From: a virus
Reading direction: 5' to 3' (one strand)
Length of the DNA stretch: 34,857 bases
Virus record (IMG/VR): IMGVR_UViG_3300047495_000037
Location: 1-34,857 of that record
Below, in pieces: positions 28,863 through 34,857 of this stretch (positions are counted from its first letter, which is position 1; the number at the start of each line of letters is the position of its first letter). The translations under genes and the position numbers were made by a program. Below the pieces are notes generated by a model. The model did not search any database and was not told where the DNA came from. It worked only from the letters and a program-made list of their open reading frames with translations.

Positions 28863-30357
28863 CGGTTTCGCTCTCGTCTTCGGTGTCGAGTTCAGCGGCG
28901 TCCGCCGAGGTCGGCGGTTTGGCCTGGGATTCGGGGTCAACCTGGACCGGGTCAAGCCTGGCAAACAGCGCTTGCTCGCGCTCGAGGTCGCGGGCCACCT
29001 GGTCGAGGTATTGCTCGGCCTCTTCGCGGGTCAGATTCTCGCGCTGCATTACTATCATGGTTCTCGATATGGTCTTCTCGTCGAGCGCAATCTTGTTCGA
29101 CGCGTTGGCCTCGACTCCGGAGAGCTTGGGCCGGAGACAGGGCCAGCGGAGCGTCAAGCCCGGATCGGCGGCGGCTTGCCGGAGCTGCTCAGCGGCGGCG
29201 GCGATCCCGTTGCGGCCGAGGTGACTGGCCCCGACAGCCAGGGTGACCTTGGCCAGCTCGGCCTCGTAATAGCCAAAGGTCCGCTCGCGTCCCTCGGCCC
29301 GGAGAATCAGGGGGAGTTGCTCGGCGATGATCGCCAAACCCGACGACGCCGAGTCCTGGACGAGGCGGAAAAACGACGGGGGCACCCCCGCGCATTGCAT
29401 CGCGTGATCGAGCCGGTTCTGGAGATCGAGCCAGTGGGCGTCGACGAAGTTGGTATCGGGCTGCATGTAGCCGACGTCGGGCGGGATGCCGTTGCCGTCC
29501 GCGTCCATCCCCTCGGCCGGGATATCCCAGATATCGCCGGGCTGGACCGGCGTCCTCGGCCGCCAGCCGGCCCGGACACCGAGGGCCTTGACGATCGGTT
29601 TCAAGCAAAACCGGATCGAGTCGCCCGAGTCGGTGAGGCTGCAATTCAGGTAGTCGTTCAGTTCCTTGAACGTGGTGCCTGGAGCGCCGGACCAGAACTC
29701 GGTGGTCGGGAAGTTGTAATGCACAAAGCTGAATGGGAGGAAGCCAAACGGATTGGCCTCGGTCTTGACCAGCTTGTACGCCCGCTGCCCCTGGCCCCGG
29801 TCGGACTCCAGCTTGTCGGTGACGTAGGTCACCCGAGCGTCGGCGGTCCAGAGCCGGAGCCGCTTGCGATTGTCGTACTTGTCGATCGTGGCCACGGCCT
29901 CGGGGATGAGCGGGTCATCCTCGGATTCCCATACGCAAATCTGATGAGCCGGCCAGAGCGCGTGCTTGACGGGCCGGGCTTGGTCCTCGGTCGGGATGAC
30001 CTGGATCGCCGAGACCTGGCTGACCGTCGACCACTGGTCGGCCGACTGGAGCAGGGCATCCATCGCCGAGGTTTTATAGATCGCGTTGAGCCACTCGGCG
30101 GCGGCCTTGTGATCGGGCAGCGACCGCGTCGGCCCGGACCCATAAAGATTCATGGCCAGCGTCTCGACCAGCCAGGTCATGATCCGGCTATCGCACTTGT
30201 TCCGTGCCCCTTCCCAGGCCGACGACGGAGGCCGGTTGCCGTAAGCGTCGAACTCACCCCGGAAGAAATCGGCATTCTCTTTCGCGTCGTCGAGCCGGTT
30301 TTGCTCGTTCTTCAGGCCCGCCAGGACCTCGTCATGGAGTGCGGATAGCTCGATCAT
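28855..30357 (-). CDS. Portal protein
   Basis: A 500-residue portal, the dodecameric channel at the capsid vertex through which TerL pumps DNA. The sequence follows SPP1 gp6-type portals: ALWPAHQICVWESEDDPL, FLPFSFVHYNFPTTEFW, then the stem region VPPSFFRLVQDSASSGLAIIAEQ and helix LPLILRAEGRERTFGYYEAELAKV, with an acidic C-terminal tail. Length is typical. It lies directly after the 84-residue gene that follows TerL. Confidence 0.85.
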   Translation of the reverse strand: MIELSALHDEVLAGLKNEQNRLDDAKENADFFRGEFDAYGNRPPSSAWEGARNKCDSRIMTWLVETLAMNLYGSGPTRSLPDHKAAAEWLNAIYKTSAMDALLQSADQWSTVSQVSAIQVIPTEDQARPVKHALWPAHQICVWESEDDPLIPEAVATIDKYDNRKRLRLWTADARVTYVTDKLESDRGQGQRAYKLVKTEANPFGFLPFSFVHYNFPTTEFWSGAPGTTFKELNDYLNCSLTDSGDSIRFCLKPIVKALGVRAGWRPRTPVQPGDIWDIPAEGMDADGNGIPPDVGYMQPDTNFVDAHWLDLQNRLDHAMQCAGVPPSFFRLVQDSASSGLAIIAEQLPLILRAEGRERTFGYYEAELAKVTLAVGASHLGRNGIAAAAEQLRQAAADPGLTLRWPCLRPKLSGVEANASNKIALDEKTISRTMIVMQRENLTREEAEQYLDQVARDLEREQALFARLDPVQVDPESQAKPPTSADAAELDTEDESETDG

Positions 30358-30608
30358 GGTTGACCTCGAACGACGACTACGGGGCCGAGCTTCTCGATCC
30401 TGTCGAACAGCTTCTTCAGGCTGCGGTAAGCCTCGATCGCCTCCCCATCCGCCCGATCCCTCATTCCGACCGAGGGGAGCATCCGCCCGATCCGGTCGAG
30501 CTGGCCGACGTAATGTTCGACGAGGATCTGGAATGGGGGATCATGCTCCGGCGTCTCGACGGAAAACCGGCCCTTGATTCGCTTGATCTTCAATCCATTT
30601 TTCGGCAT
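30354..30608 (-). CDS. Hypothetical protein, 84 aa
   Basis: Not recognised. Basic N-terminus (KNGLKIKRIKGRFSVE) then a helix and VVVVRGQP at the end. Overlaps the portal start by 4 bp and follows TerL by 7 bp, so it belongs to the packaging/head operon. Confidence 0.58.
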   Translation of the reverse strand: MPKNGLKIKRIKGRFSVETPEHDPPFQILVEHYVGQLDRIGRMLPSVGMRDRADGEAIEAYRSLKKLFDRIEKLGPVVVVRGQP

Positions 30609-30615
30609 GCGTTTC

Positions 30616-32040
30616 TCACGAGTTCGGGGACATAAACGATTGGGTCAAGGCATCGGTATAGTCCGGGCTGAATCGGAGCGCGGCCCGGACTTCGAGGCCG
30701 TTGCGGACGATGTTGGCCCCGGTATCGTCGGTTGTGTATGTGATCTCGCGAAGCTCGACCCGCATCCGTTTGAGATACTCGGCCGGGATCGAAAACGGCG
30801 GCGGGATGCGGCCGTCCTCACCGCAATGAAACGGATCGAGCCGACGGCGAAGCATCCAGTGACAGGCGTCGCGGAGACAGCCCCACTTCGCGACCTTGCT
30901 CTTCCGGCCACCCCGGTAGGCCCTGGCTCCGACCAGGCCCACCTGGGCGAGCCGGTTGGCGAAGTCGGCGCCTGGACCGAACTGGTCATAAATGATGTGT
31001 GATGGATCAATCGCGTAGGCGTCGACCAGGAAGCGGGCTTGCTCGGCGATCCAGGCGAAACCGCCCCGGTTGCCGCCCTTAAAATCGATGATCCCGTTGG
31101 AGTCTCTCACCACCAGGACGGCCTGGTCGGCCCCGGTGCATTCGCTCACATCGATGCCCAGCCAGCGAGGCCCGCCGGGGACGTGAGTGGCCCGCTCGGC
31201 CCGATCGAGCCAGGAGGGCGGGATAAGGAGGTCGGCCCCGCCATCCGGAAACTGGGCCAGGACGCGGACCTTGAAGGTCTGGCTATCGACCCCATAGTCC
31301 GCGATCATCTCGCGGAGCCAGGCCGCGTCGGCCAGACCCCTGGGGCTTTCTTCGAGGTGGATGTCCGGTGAATCTGTTGATGGGATCGTGATCAGCCGGA
31401 CCGAGCGGTCATCCTCGGCGCGACGGCAGGTCTCATAAAAGTGCCCGTGGTCATAGAGCGGGTTGGAGATCAGCAGCGTTTTCTTGGGCTTCAGGCTCTT
31501 GAGCGTGGCCCAGCTCGCCGGATCGCGGATGCCGCTCGCCTCGTCGACCACGACATACAGTGGCCCACCGGCCGCGTGGAAGCCTTGCATCCGCTCGGCC
31601 TGGTTGGTCGCGAAGCCATAGGATTCCCAGCCGTCCCCCAGGTCGAGGTGGTTGGGATTCTTGGTCAAGCGGCCCGAGTTTTTGATCAGTGGAGCATGGG
31701 TCCACGCCTTGCGAATCTCTTTCCAGAGCACCCCCGAGAGCTGGGTATTGCTGGGGCTGGTCGTCATCACCAGCGAGTCGAGGTGGAGATGCTGGAGCCC
31801 CAGGATAAACCCGGCCGCCGAGTAGGACTTGCCGACCGAGTGCCCCGCCTTGACCGCAACCGTGGTGACGGTGGGATCTTCGAGGGCCAGCCCGATCTCG
31901 CGCTGGGCTCGCCAGAGCGGCGGCCGGCACAGAATCACATCGTTGAATGCGTTGAGCGGATTTCGTTGCTCCAGACACCAGGTCAGAGTTTCGGCCAGCT
32001 CCTCGGTGAGGCTGGGCTCATTCAGGGGGTGAGGGTGCAT
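30616..32040 (-). CDS. terL: Terminase large subunit
   Basis: A 474-residue packaging ATPase-nuclease. Residues 65-72 AGHSVGKS are Walker A; VVVDEASG (163-170) is Walker B with Glu167. The nuclease domain starts at WLGIDVSECTGAD (Asp297), with IIYDQFG (Asp352) and DYTDALTQ (Asp460/Asp463) as metal ligands. It cleaves concatemeric DNA and translocates it into the head. It overlaps TerS by 23 bp, and the start at 32040 matches this coupling. Confidence 0.93.
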   Translation of the reverse strand: MHPHPLNEPSLTEELAETLTWCLEQRNPLNAFNDVILCRPPLWRAQREIGLALEDPTVTTVAVKAGHSVGKSYSAAGFILGLQHLHLDSLVMTTSPSNTQLSGVLWKEIRKAWTHAPLIKNSGRLTKNPNHLDLGDGWESYGFATNQAERMQGFHAAGGPLYVVVDEASGIRDPASWATLKSLKPKKTLLISNPLYDHGHFYETCRRAEDDRSVRLITIPSTDSPDIHLEESPRGLADAAWLREMIADYGVDSQTFKVRVLAQFPDGGADLLIPPSWLDRAERATHVPGGPRWLGIDVSECTGADQAVLVVRDSNGIIDFKGGNRGGFAWIAEQARFLVDAYAIDPSHIIYDQFGPGADFANRLAQVGLVGARAYRGGRKSKVAKWGCLRDACHWMLRRRLDPFHCGEDGRIPPPFSIPAEYLKRMRVELREITYTTDDTGANIVRNGLEVRAALRFSPDYTDALTQSFMSPNS

Positions 32041-32593
32041 CGTCGTCGGGTATCCCCGGTTCGTCGCCGGCGACGTCGGCCGGCGGCTGGGCGTCGGGGT
32101 CCACGTAAGCGGCGCGAGCCAGTCGGGCCAGCGTCAGCGCGGCACGGAGGTCGATCGACTCGGGGTCCACCGGCGGGATCTGGCCGGGCTTGCCGCCCAG
32201 GCGTGCCCAGATTTCGATGATCGCCTTGATGTCGGGCTTGCCCGGGTACTGCTCGATCCGGATCAGCTTGCCGGGTGGCAGTTCCGGAAAGAGCGGGGCA
32301 TCGATCACGACCGGCTTACCCTTATCGTCGGTCCAGACGTCGTCGAAGGGCTCGTCAGCGGGCCAGTCGCTCGGCCGCTTCTTCCTGAGTACATCCTTGC
32401 GGGTTACCAGGCCGGCCAGAACCCACTTTTCCCCGGGGATCTCGCCCAACGCGAGCTGGGCCTGGGCCTCGGCCACTTCGAGAAGCCGGCTGGCCAGGTG
32501 GTCGGCGGCGGTCCCGAGCTGCTCCGCGTACCGCTCCGAGTTGGGCTTGCGACCGGCCCCGGGCCTGGCTCCCCCATTGGTGGTGCCAGACAT
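32018..32593 (-). CDS. Terminase small subunit candidate
   Basis: A 191-residue protein. The start is GGARPGAGRKPNSERYAEQ, the PGAGRKP element typical of small terminase subunits, followed by helices for oligomerisation and an acidic Pro-rich tail (DDDAPSPPE). TerS recognises pac/cos DNA. It overlaps TerL by 23 bp. Confidence 0.72.
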   Translation of the reverse strand: MSGTTNGGARPGAGRKPNSERYAEQLGTAADHLASRLLEVAEAQAQLALGEIPGEKWVLAGLVTRKDVLRKKRPSDWPADEPFDDVWTDDKGKPVVIDAPLFPELPPGKLIRIEQYPGKPDIKAIIEIWARLGGKPGQIPPVDPESIDLRAALTLARLARAAYVDPDAQPPADVAGDEPGIPDDDAPSPPE

Positions 32594-32623
32594 GCAGGCC
32601 CCTTGGGTTGATTGTTGATGGGT

Positions 32624-32947
32624 TCACGCGGCCGAGTCGGGCACTGGCTCCAGGATCTCGGCCAGGATGGCCTGGACGCCCGTACTGCCCCGCCTCGTCT
32701 CCCGGCCGAGCTGATCGGCCGTCAAGCCGCAGATCGTCGCCAGAGCGGCGCCATAGGCCCGGATCAGCCGTTCACGGCGGCGTGTGTCCAGCCCCTCCCA
32801 GTGCCCTTCGAGCCGGCGGCGCATCGAGTCGGCGAGGCGGATCTCGGCCGGCGGACCGGGCGCAATTTCTTGCGCCGGCCCCGGCGGGCTCAGAAATCGG
32901 CCCGTCAGGTGGACCGGATCGGGTCGATAGAGGTGAGGTTGGAGCAT
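32624..32947 (-). CDS. Hypothetical protein, 107 aa
   Basis: Not recognised. Proline-rich start, then a basic helical part (MRRRLEGHWEGLDTRRRERLIRAYGAALA). It has a GCGCAA-TTTC-TTGCGC palindrome in its N-terminal coding part (32859-32876). It overlaps the next upstream gene by 43 bp. Just upstream of TerS, so probably co-transcribed with packaging genes. Confidence 0.58.
   Translation of the reverse strand: MLQPHLYRPDPVHLTGRFLSPPGPAQEIAPGPPAEIRLADSMRRRLEGHWEGLDTRRRERLIRAYGAALATICGLTADQLGRETRRGSTGVQAILAEILEPVPDSAA
32859..32876. repeat. Dispersed palindrome GGCGCAA-TTTC-TTGCGCC
   Basis: 7-bp perfect arms with a 4-base loop in the coding sequence of the 107-residue gene; related to 18651-18674, 9941-9970 and the two operator-like palindromes at 1680 and 1955. 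Confidence 0.6.
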
Positions 32948-33162
32948 GGGAGATTTTCTCGGGCTCGGGCGTCGAGGATGGGTGTCAACCGGGGTCGGCC
33001 GGCCAGTTCCCAGGCGCCAAAGCCAAGGCGGTCGCGGAAGATCGGCCCGGATGGGCCGGCCGGAGTGTGGACGATCGCGTAAGCCCCAAAGTCGGGATGC
33101 TCATGCCGAATCTCACCAGGAGCCAGCTCGTCGTCGAGAGGATCGGCGTGGGAATCGCTCAC
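32905..33162 (-). CDS. Hypothetical protein, 85 aa
   Basis: Not recognised. Acidic start (SDSHADPLDDELAPGE), then a beta/Pro/Gly-rich middle. It overlaps the downstream 107-residue gene by 43 bp and lies downstream of a promoter-like sequence at 33266-33294. Confidence 0.52.
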   Translation of the reverse strand: MSDSHADPLDDELAPGEIRHEHPDFGAYAIVHTPAGPSGPIFRDRLGFGAWELAGRPRLTPILDARARENLPCSNLTSIDPIRST

Positions 33163-33333
33163 GGTCGGGTCTCGGTCGGAGGAGTAGGATCACCAAAATT
33201 TAGCGCGCGGCGATACCCCTAACCCGTTCCAACTGGTCAGTTTCCGACCGGTCGAGGCCAGCGCAATAAATTTCGTCCACCCTGGATCGGTCAATCCGAC
33301 CCGCTCACTTTGGACCCACCCATCCAAGCAGGA
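33163..33333. other. Intergenic region before the packaging genes
   Basis: A 171-bp gap with a promoter-like sequence at 33266-33294 (see next entry), dyads ACTGGTCAGT near 33229 and GACCGGTC near 33246. No gene. Confidence 0.5.
33266..33294 (-). promoter_or_regulatory. Late-operon promoter candidate
   Basis: Minus-strand TTGACC (33289-33294) and ATTTAT (33266-33271), 17 bp apart; the first gene would be the one at 33162. The -10 is imperfect. Confidence 0.45.
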
Positions 33334-33549
33334 TCACTCGATCCTCAATGCGAACCAGGCTCCCGAGGGATGGGCCATCGCGTCGGCCGGAGGGTGAGCC
33401 AGGGCGGCGAACTCCCGGGCCGTCCAGAGATGGAGCGACGCCGGCCAGCCCGCGATCTGGAGACGCGCGGACTCGCCACCACCGGCCTCCGACCGGTGCA
33501 ATCGGAGGCCGGAACCGAAATCACATCTAGGCTTGTAAATTGCTGACAT
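33334..33549 (-). CDS. Hypothetical protein, 71 aa
   Basis: Not recognised. Start ATG 33549, with GGAG upstream; the longer frame is a shadow. Basic N-terminal half (YKPRCDFGSGLRLHRSE), C-terminal helix with many Ala. Isolated between two intergenic gaps. Confidence 0.5.
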   Translation of the reverse strand: MSAIYKPRCDFGSGLRLHRSEAGGGESARLQIAGWPASLHLWTAREFAALAHPPADAMAHPSGAWFALRIE

Positions 33550-33977
33550 GCGTACCTTACTCCAGCGTCGGAGTCGGCTCGCCGGCCACGGGTCCACCGG
33601 TCCGTTCGCGCGTGGACCCTCTCATGGGCGGCTGGCCCAGTGTACACGATAGCCTAAGTAGGCGTAAAGAGCCTATTACGGCCAACTCCGAAGCCTGTCG
33701 GATTTCGCGGCGAGCCGTTTTCCGGGGCGACCGTTGGTGTTACGATGGGGCGACCCATCAGCGACCGGGTTCCCACCGGCCGCAATCGTCGGCGATCGGC
33801 GGATGGACCCCTGCTGCCTGACGGCGAGGGCGTCCGATCGCGACGGGTCGGTTTGCTCCCTCGCTTCCCGGTCGCACTCCACCGCCTGGCCGTCAGGGAT
33901 TGACGGCCAGGCCGGCACTTCCAGTAAGTGTACAAAGCGGTGTAAATTTCGGCCGGCCGAAACTATCGATAGTTTGG
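33550..33977. other. 428-bp intergenic region with a 12-bp dyad
   Basis: No gene is supported. It includes a dyad GCCTGGCCGTCA / TGACGGCCAGGC (33884-33912, 5-base centre), two TGTACA hexamers (33642, 33926) and short AGGC/GCCT repeats near 33660. It may hold regulatory sites or an origin, but I see no iterons. Confidence 0.45.
33884..33912. promoter_or_regulatory. 12-bp inverted repeat
   Basis: GCCTGGCCGTCA (33884-33895) and TGACGGCCAGGC (33901-33912), perfect arms around GGGAT. No T-tract, so a protein or recombinase site is as likely as a terminator. Confidence 0.55.
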
Positions 33978-34292
33978 TCAGTAAGCGGGCCGGGCGTAGA
34001 CAGGCAGGCCCACGAAGTGAAACCGATAGGTCAGATCCTCGGCCAGGGCCTTCTCGGCGAGCCCCTTGGCGATCGCCAGGATCTCACCGACGGTCTCCCG
34101 ACCTTCGAGGTAAGCCGGCTCCAGGGTGTGGTGTTTGGTGTCACTGTCGATCGCGAGGCGGTGGCGGCCGGCCGCGTCGACGAAGGTCCGGAACCGGAAG
34201 TTGGGGTGACTGATCCCCTCGGCCGTGGCGATGGCCAGGTCACGGAACTCGGGGATCAAGGGACGCGATCCAAGGAGTGAGTTGGTAATCAT
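33978..34292 (-). CDS. Hypothetical protein, 104 aa
   Basis: Not recognised. Start set at ATG 34292; upstream in-frame ATGs at 34304, 34328 and 34340 exist and cannot be excluded. Alpha/beta, with FRFRTFVDAAGRHRLAIDSDTKH in the middle. TGTACA near 34311 lies upstream. Soluble, with no motif. Confidence 0.52.
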   Translation of the reverse strand: MITNSLLGSRPLIPEFRDLAIATAEGISHPNFRFRTFVDAAGRHRLAIDSDTKHHTLEPAYLEGRETVGEILAIAKGLAEKALAEDLTYRFHFVGLPVYARPAY

Positions 34293-34357
34293 AGGTGGGT
34301 CCATATAGTGTACAAGTTCGGTGAACATCGGCGATCGCAACGAAAGAAATCGTCATA

Positions 34358-34714
34358 TCAAAACTTGATGTATCTCCAGGGCAACCGGAATGGCGGCACG
34401 GCGTTCCCAGTGAAAACACCAATGGGAGCGACCTCGATCACTCGCTTGCCCTGGGAGTTGGGGTCGGGCGTTCGCGAAAATGCATTGGGCTCCCAGACCT
34501 CGACCAGGTCGCGGTGAAGGTGGTCAGCCACCCGACCGAGCCGGACCATGTTGCGGTAGCCCACCGGCATCTGGAACCGGTCGGGAAATGTCAGGAGCAG
34601 GTGGACGACGTCGGCGAACTCGATCCCCTCCAGGAACTCGTAGTCCACCGGTGCCAGGGCTTCCCCCAGGATTCCGGGGGAGATGGCTTCAAAGATTGAT
34701 CGGGGTTTGGACAT
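34358..34714 (-). CDS. Hypothetical protein, 118 aa
   Basis: Not recognised. Start ATG 34714, near the assembly junction, with GGAG 12-15 bases upstream. Mixed alpha/beta, acidic, with FEAISPGILGEALAPVDYEF and an aromatic C-terminus (PPFRLPWRYIKF). Divergent from the serine recombinase across the circular junction. Confidence 0.55.
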   Translation of the reverse strand: MSKPRSIFEAISPGILGEALAPVDYEFLEGIEFADVVHLLLTFPDRFQMPVGYRNMVRLGRVADHLHRDLVEVWEPNAFSRTPDPNSQGKRVIEVAPIGVFTGNAVPPFRLPWRYIKF

Positions 34715-34730
34715 GGCCTAAGAACTCCAA

Positions 34731-34857
34731 GGTGGACAAAACAAAACGGGCCGGAACCGGACCAACCGGATCGGGGCCGGAAACCGACCCGGAAATCAAC
34801 TTTCGTGTGGAACGGCCTTGCGAGGCCGGGAAATGCGGTGGAGAATCGGCGTAACAC
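34731..34857. repeat. Terminal direct repeat (circular closure), right copy
   Basis: Identical to bases 1-127; see the left copy. Confidence 0.95.

Noticed and set aside
28786-30348. 520-codon plus-strand frame
   Set aside because: Antisense shadow of the portal gene.
1-34857. CRISPR arrays, tRNA or rRNA genes
   Set aside because: No regularly spaced direct repeats with spacers, and no cloverleaf or rRNA-like stretches were seen.

Overview
The first 127 bases are repeated exactly as the last 127, so the window is best read as a closed circle of about 34,730 bp whose linear ends are an assembly artefact. It is a complete or near-complete tailed-phage genome that carries plasmid maintenance genes: a phage-plasmid candidate. 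The host is probably a GC-rich member of Planctomycetota. That rests on three points: a CxxC/CxxC zinc-ribbon membrane protein with a GRKGRCPKC element, two small RHH-like proteins with a (P/E)EWK(E/D)WL core, and the codon style. None of these is proof.

Layout. (1) 217-990 (+): a resolvase-sized serine recombinase. (2) 956-3233 (-): a control operon with two XRE-type regulators, small unknown proteins, a sigma70-like promoter overlapped by a long dyad, intercistronic hairpins and a duplicated leader. (3) 3536-5449 (-): small accessory proteins, several with zinc-ribbon or RHH-like features. (4) 5525-13665 (+): a rightward operon starting at a divergent promoter. It has small unknown genes, a RAD52-type annealing protein, CxxC proteins, a winged-helix candidate replication initiator, then ParA and ParB with four 17-bp palindromes that look like parS. 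A two-gene leftward cassette (7589-7978, one gene being a 55-residue membrane protein) interrupts it. (5) A strong bidirectional terminator at 13754-13788. (6) 34714-13813 (-): one long leftward structural module in head-to-tail order. It runs unknown genes, TerS, TerL, portal, scaffold, major capsid protein, decoration protein, fibre and LamG-like proteins, connector, a 727-residue kinase-like plus ADP-ribosyltransferase-like protein, tail completion, tail tube, tape measure, distal tail proteins.

How it works together: TerS/TerL/portal package DNA into an HK97-type capsid, and a siphovirus-like tail is implied by the tube plus tape-measure genes. ParAB, the Rep-like protein and the recombinase would keep the circle as a low-copy plasmid during lysogeny, with the XRE/RHH proteins controlling the switch. 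No endolysin, holin or tyrosine integrase was recognised.

The most striking content is the 727-residue probable virion protein at 20888-23071, which joins a HipA/PI4K-like kinase fold to an R-STS-ExE ADP-ribosyltransferase. Other strong signals are the parS-like sites, the in-frame leader duplication in the control operon, paired hairpin repeats around the decoration gene, and a dispersed GCGCAA...TTGCGC palindrome family.
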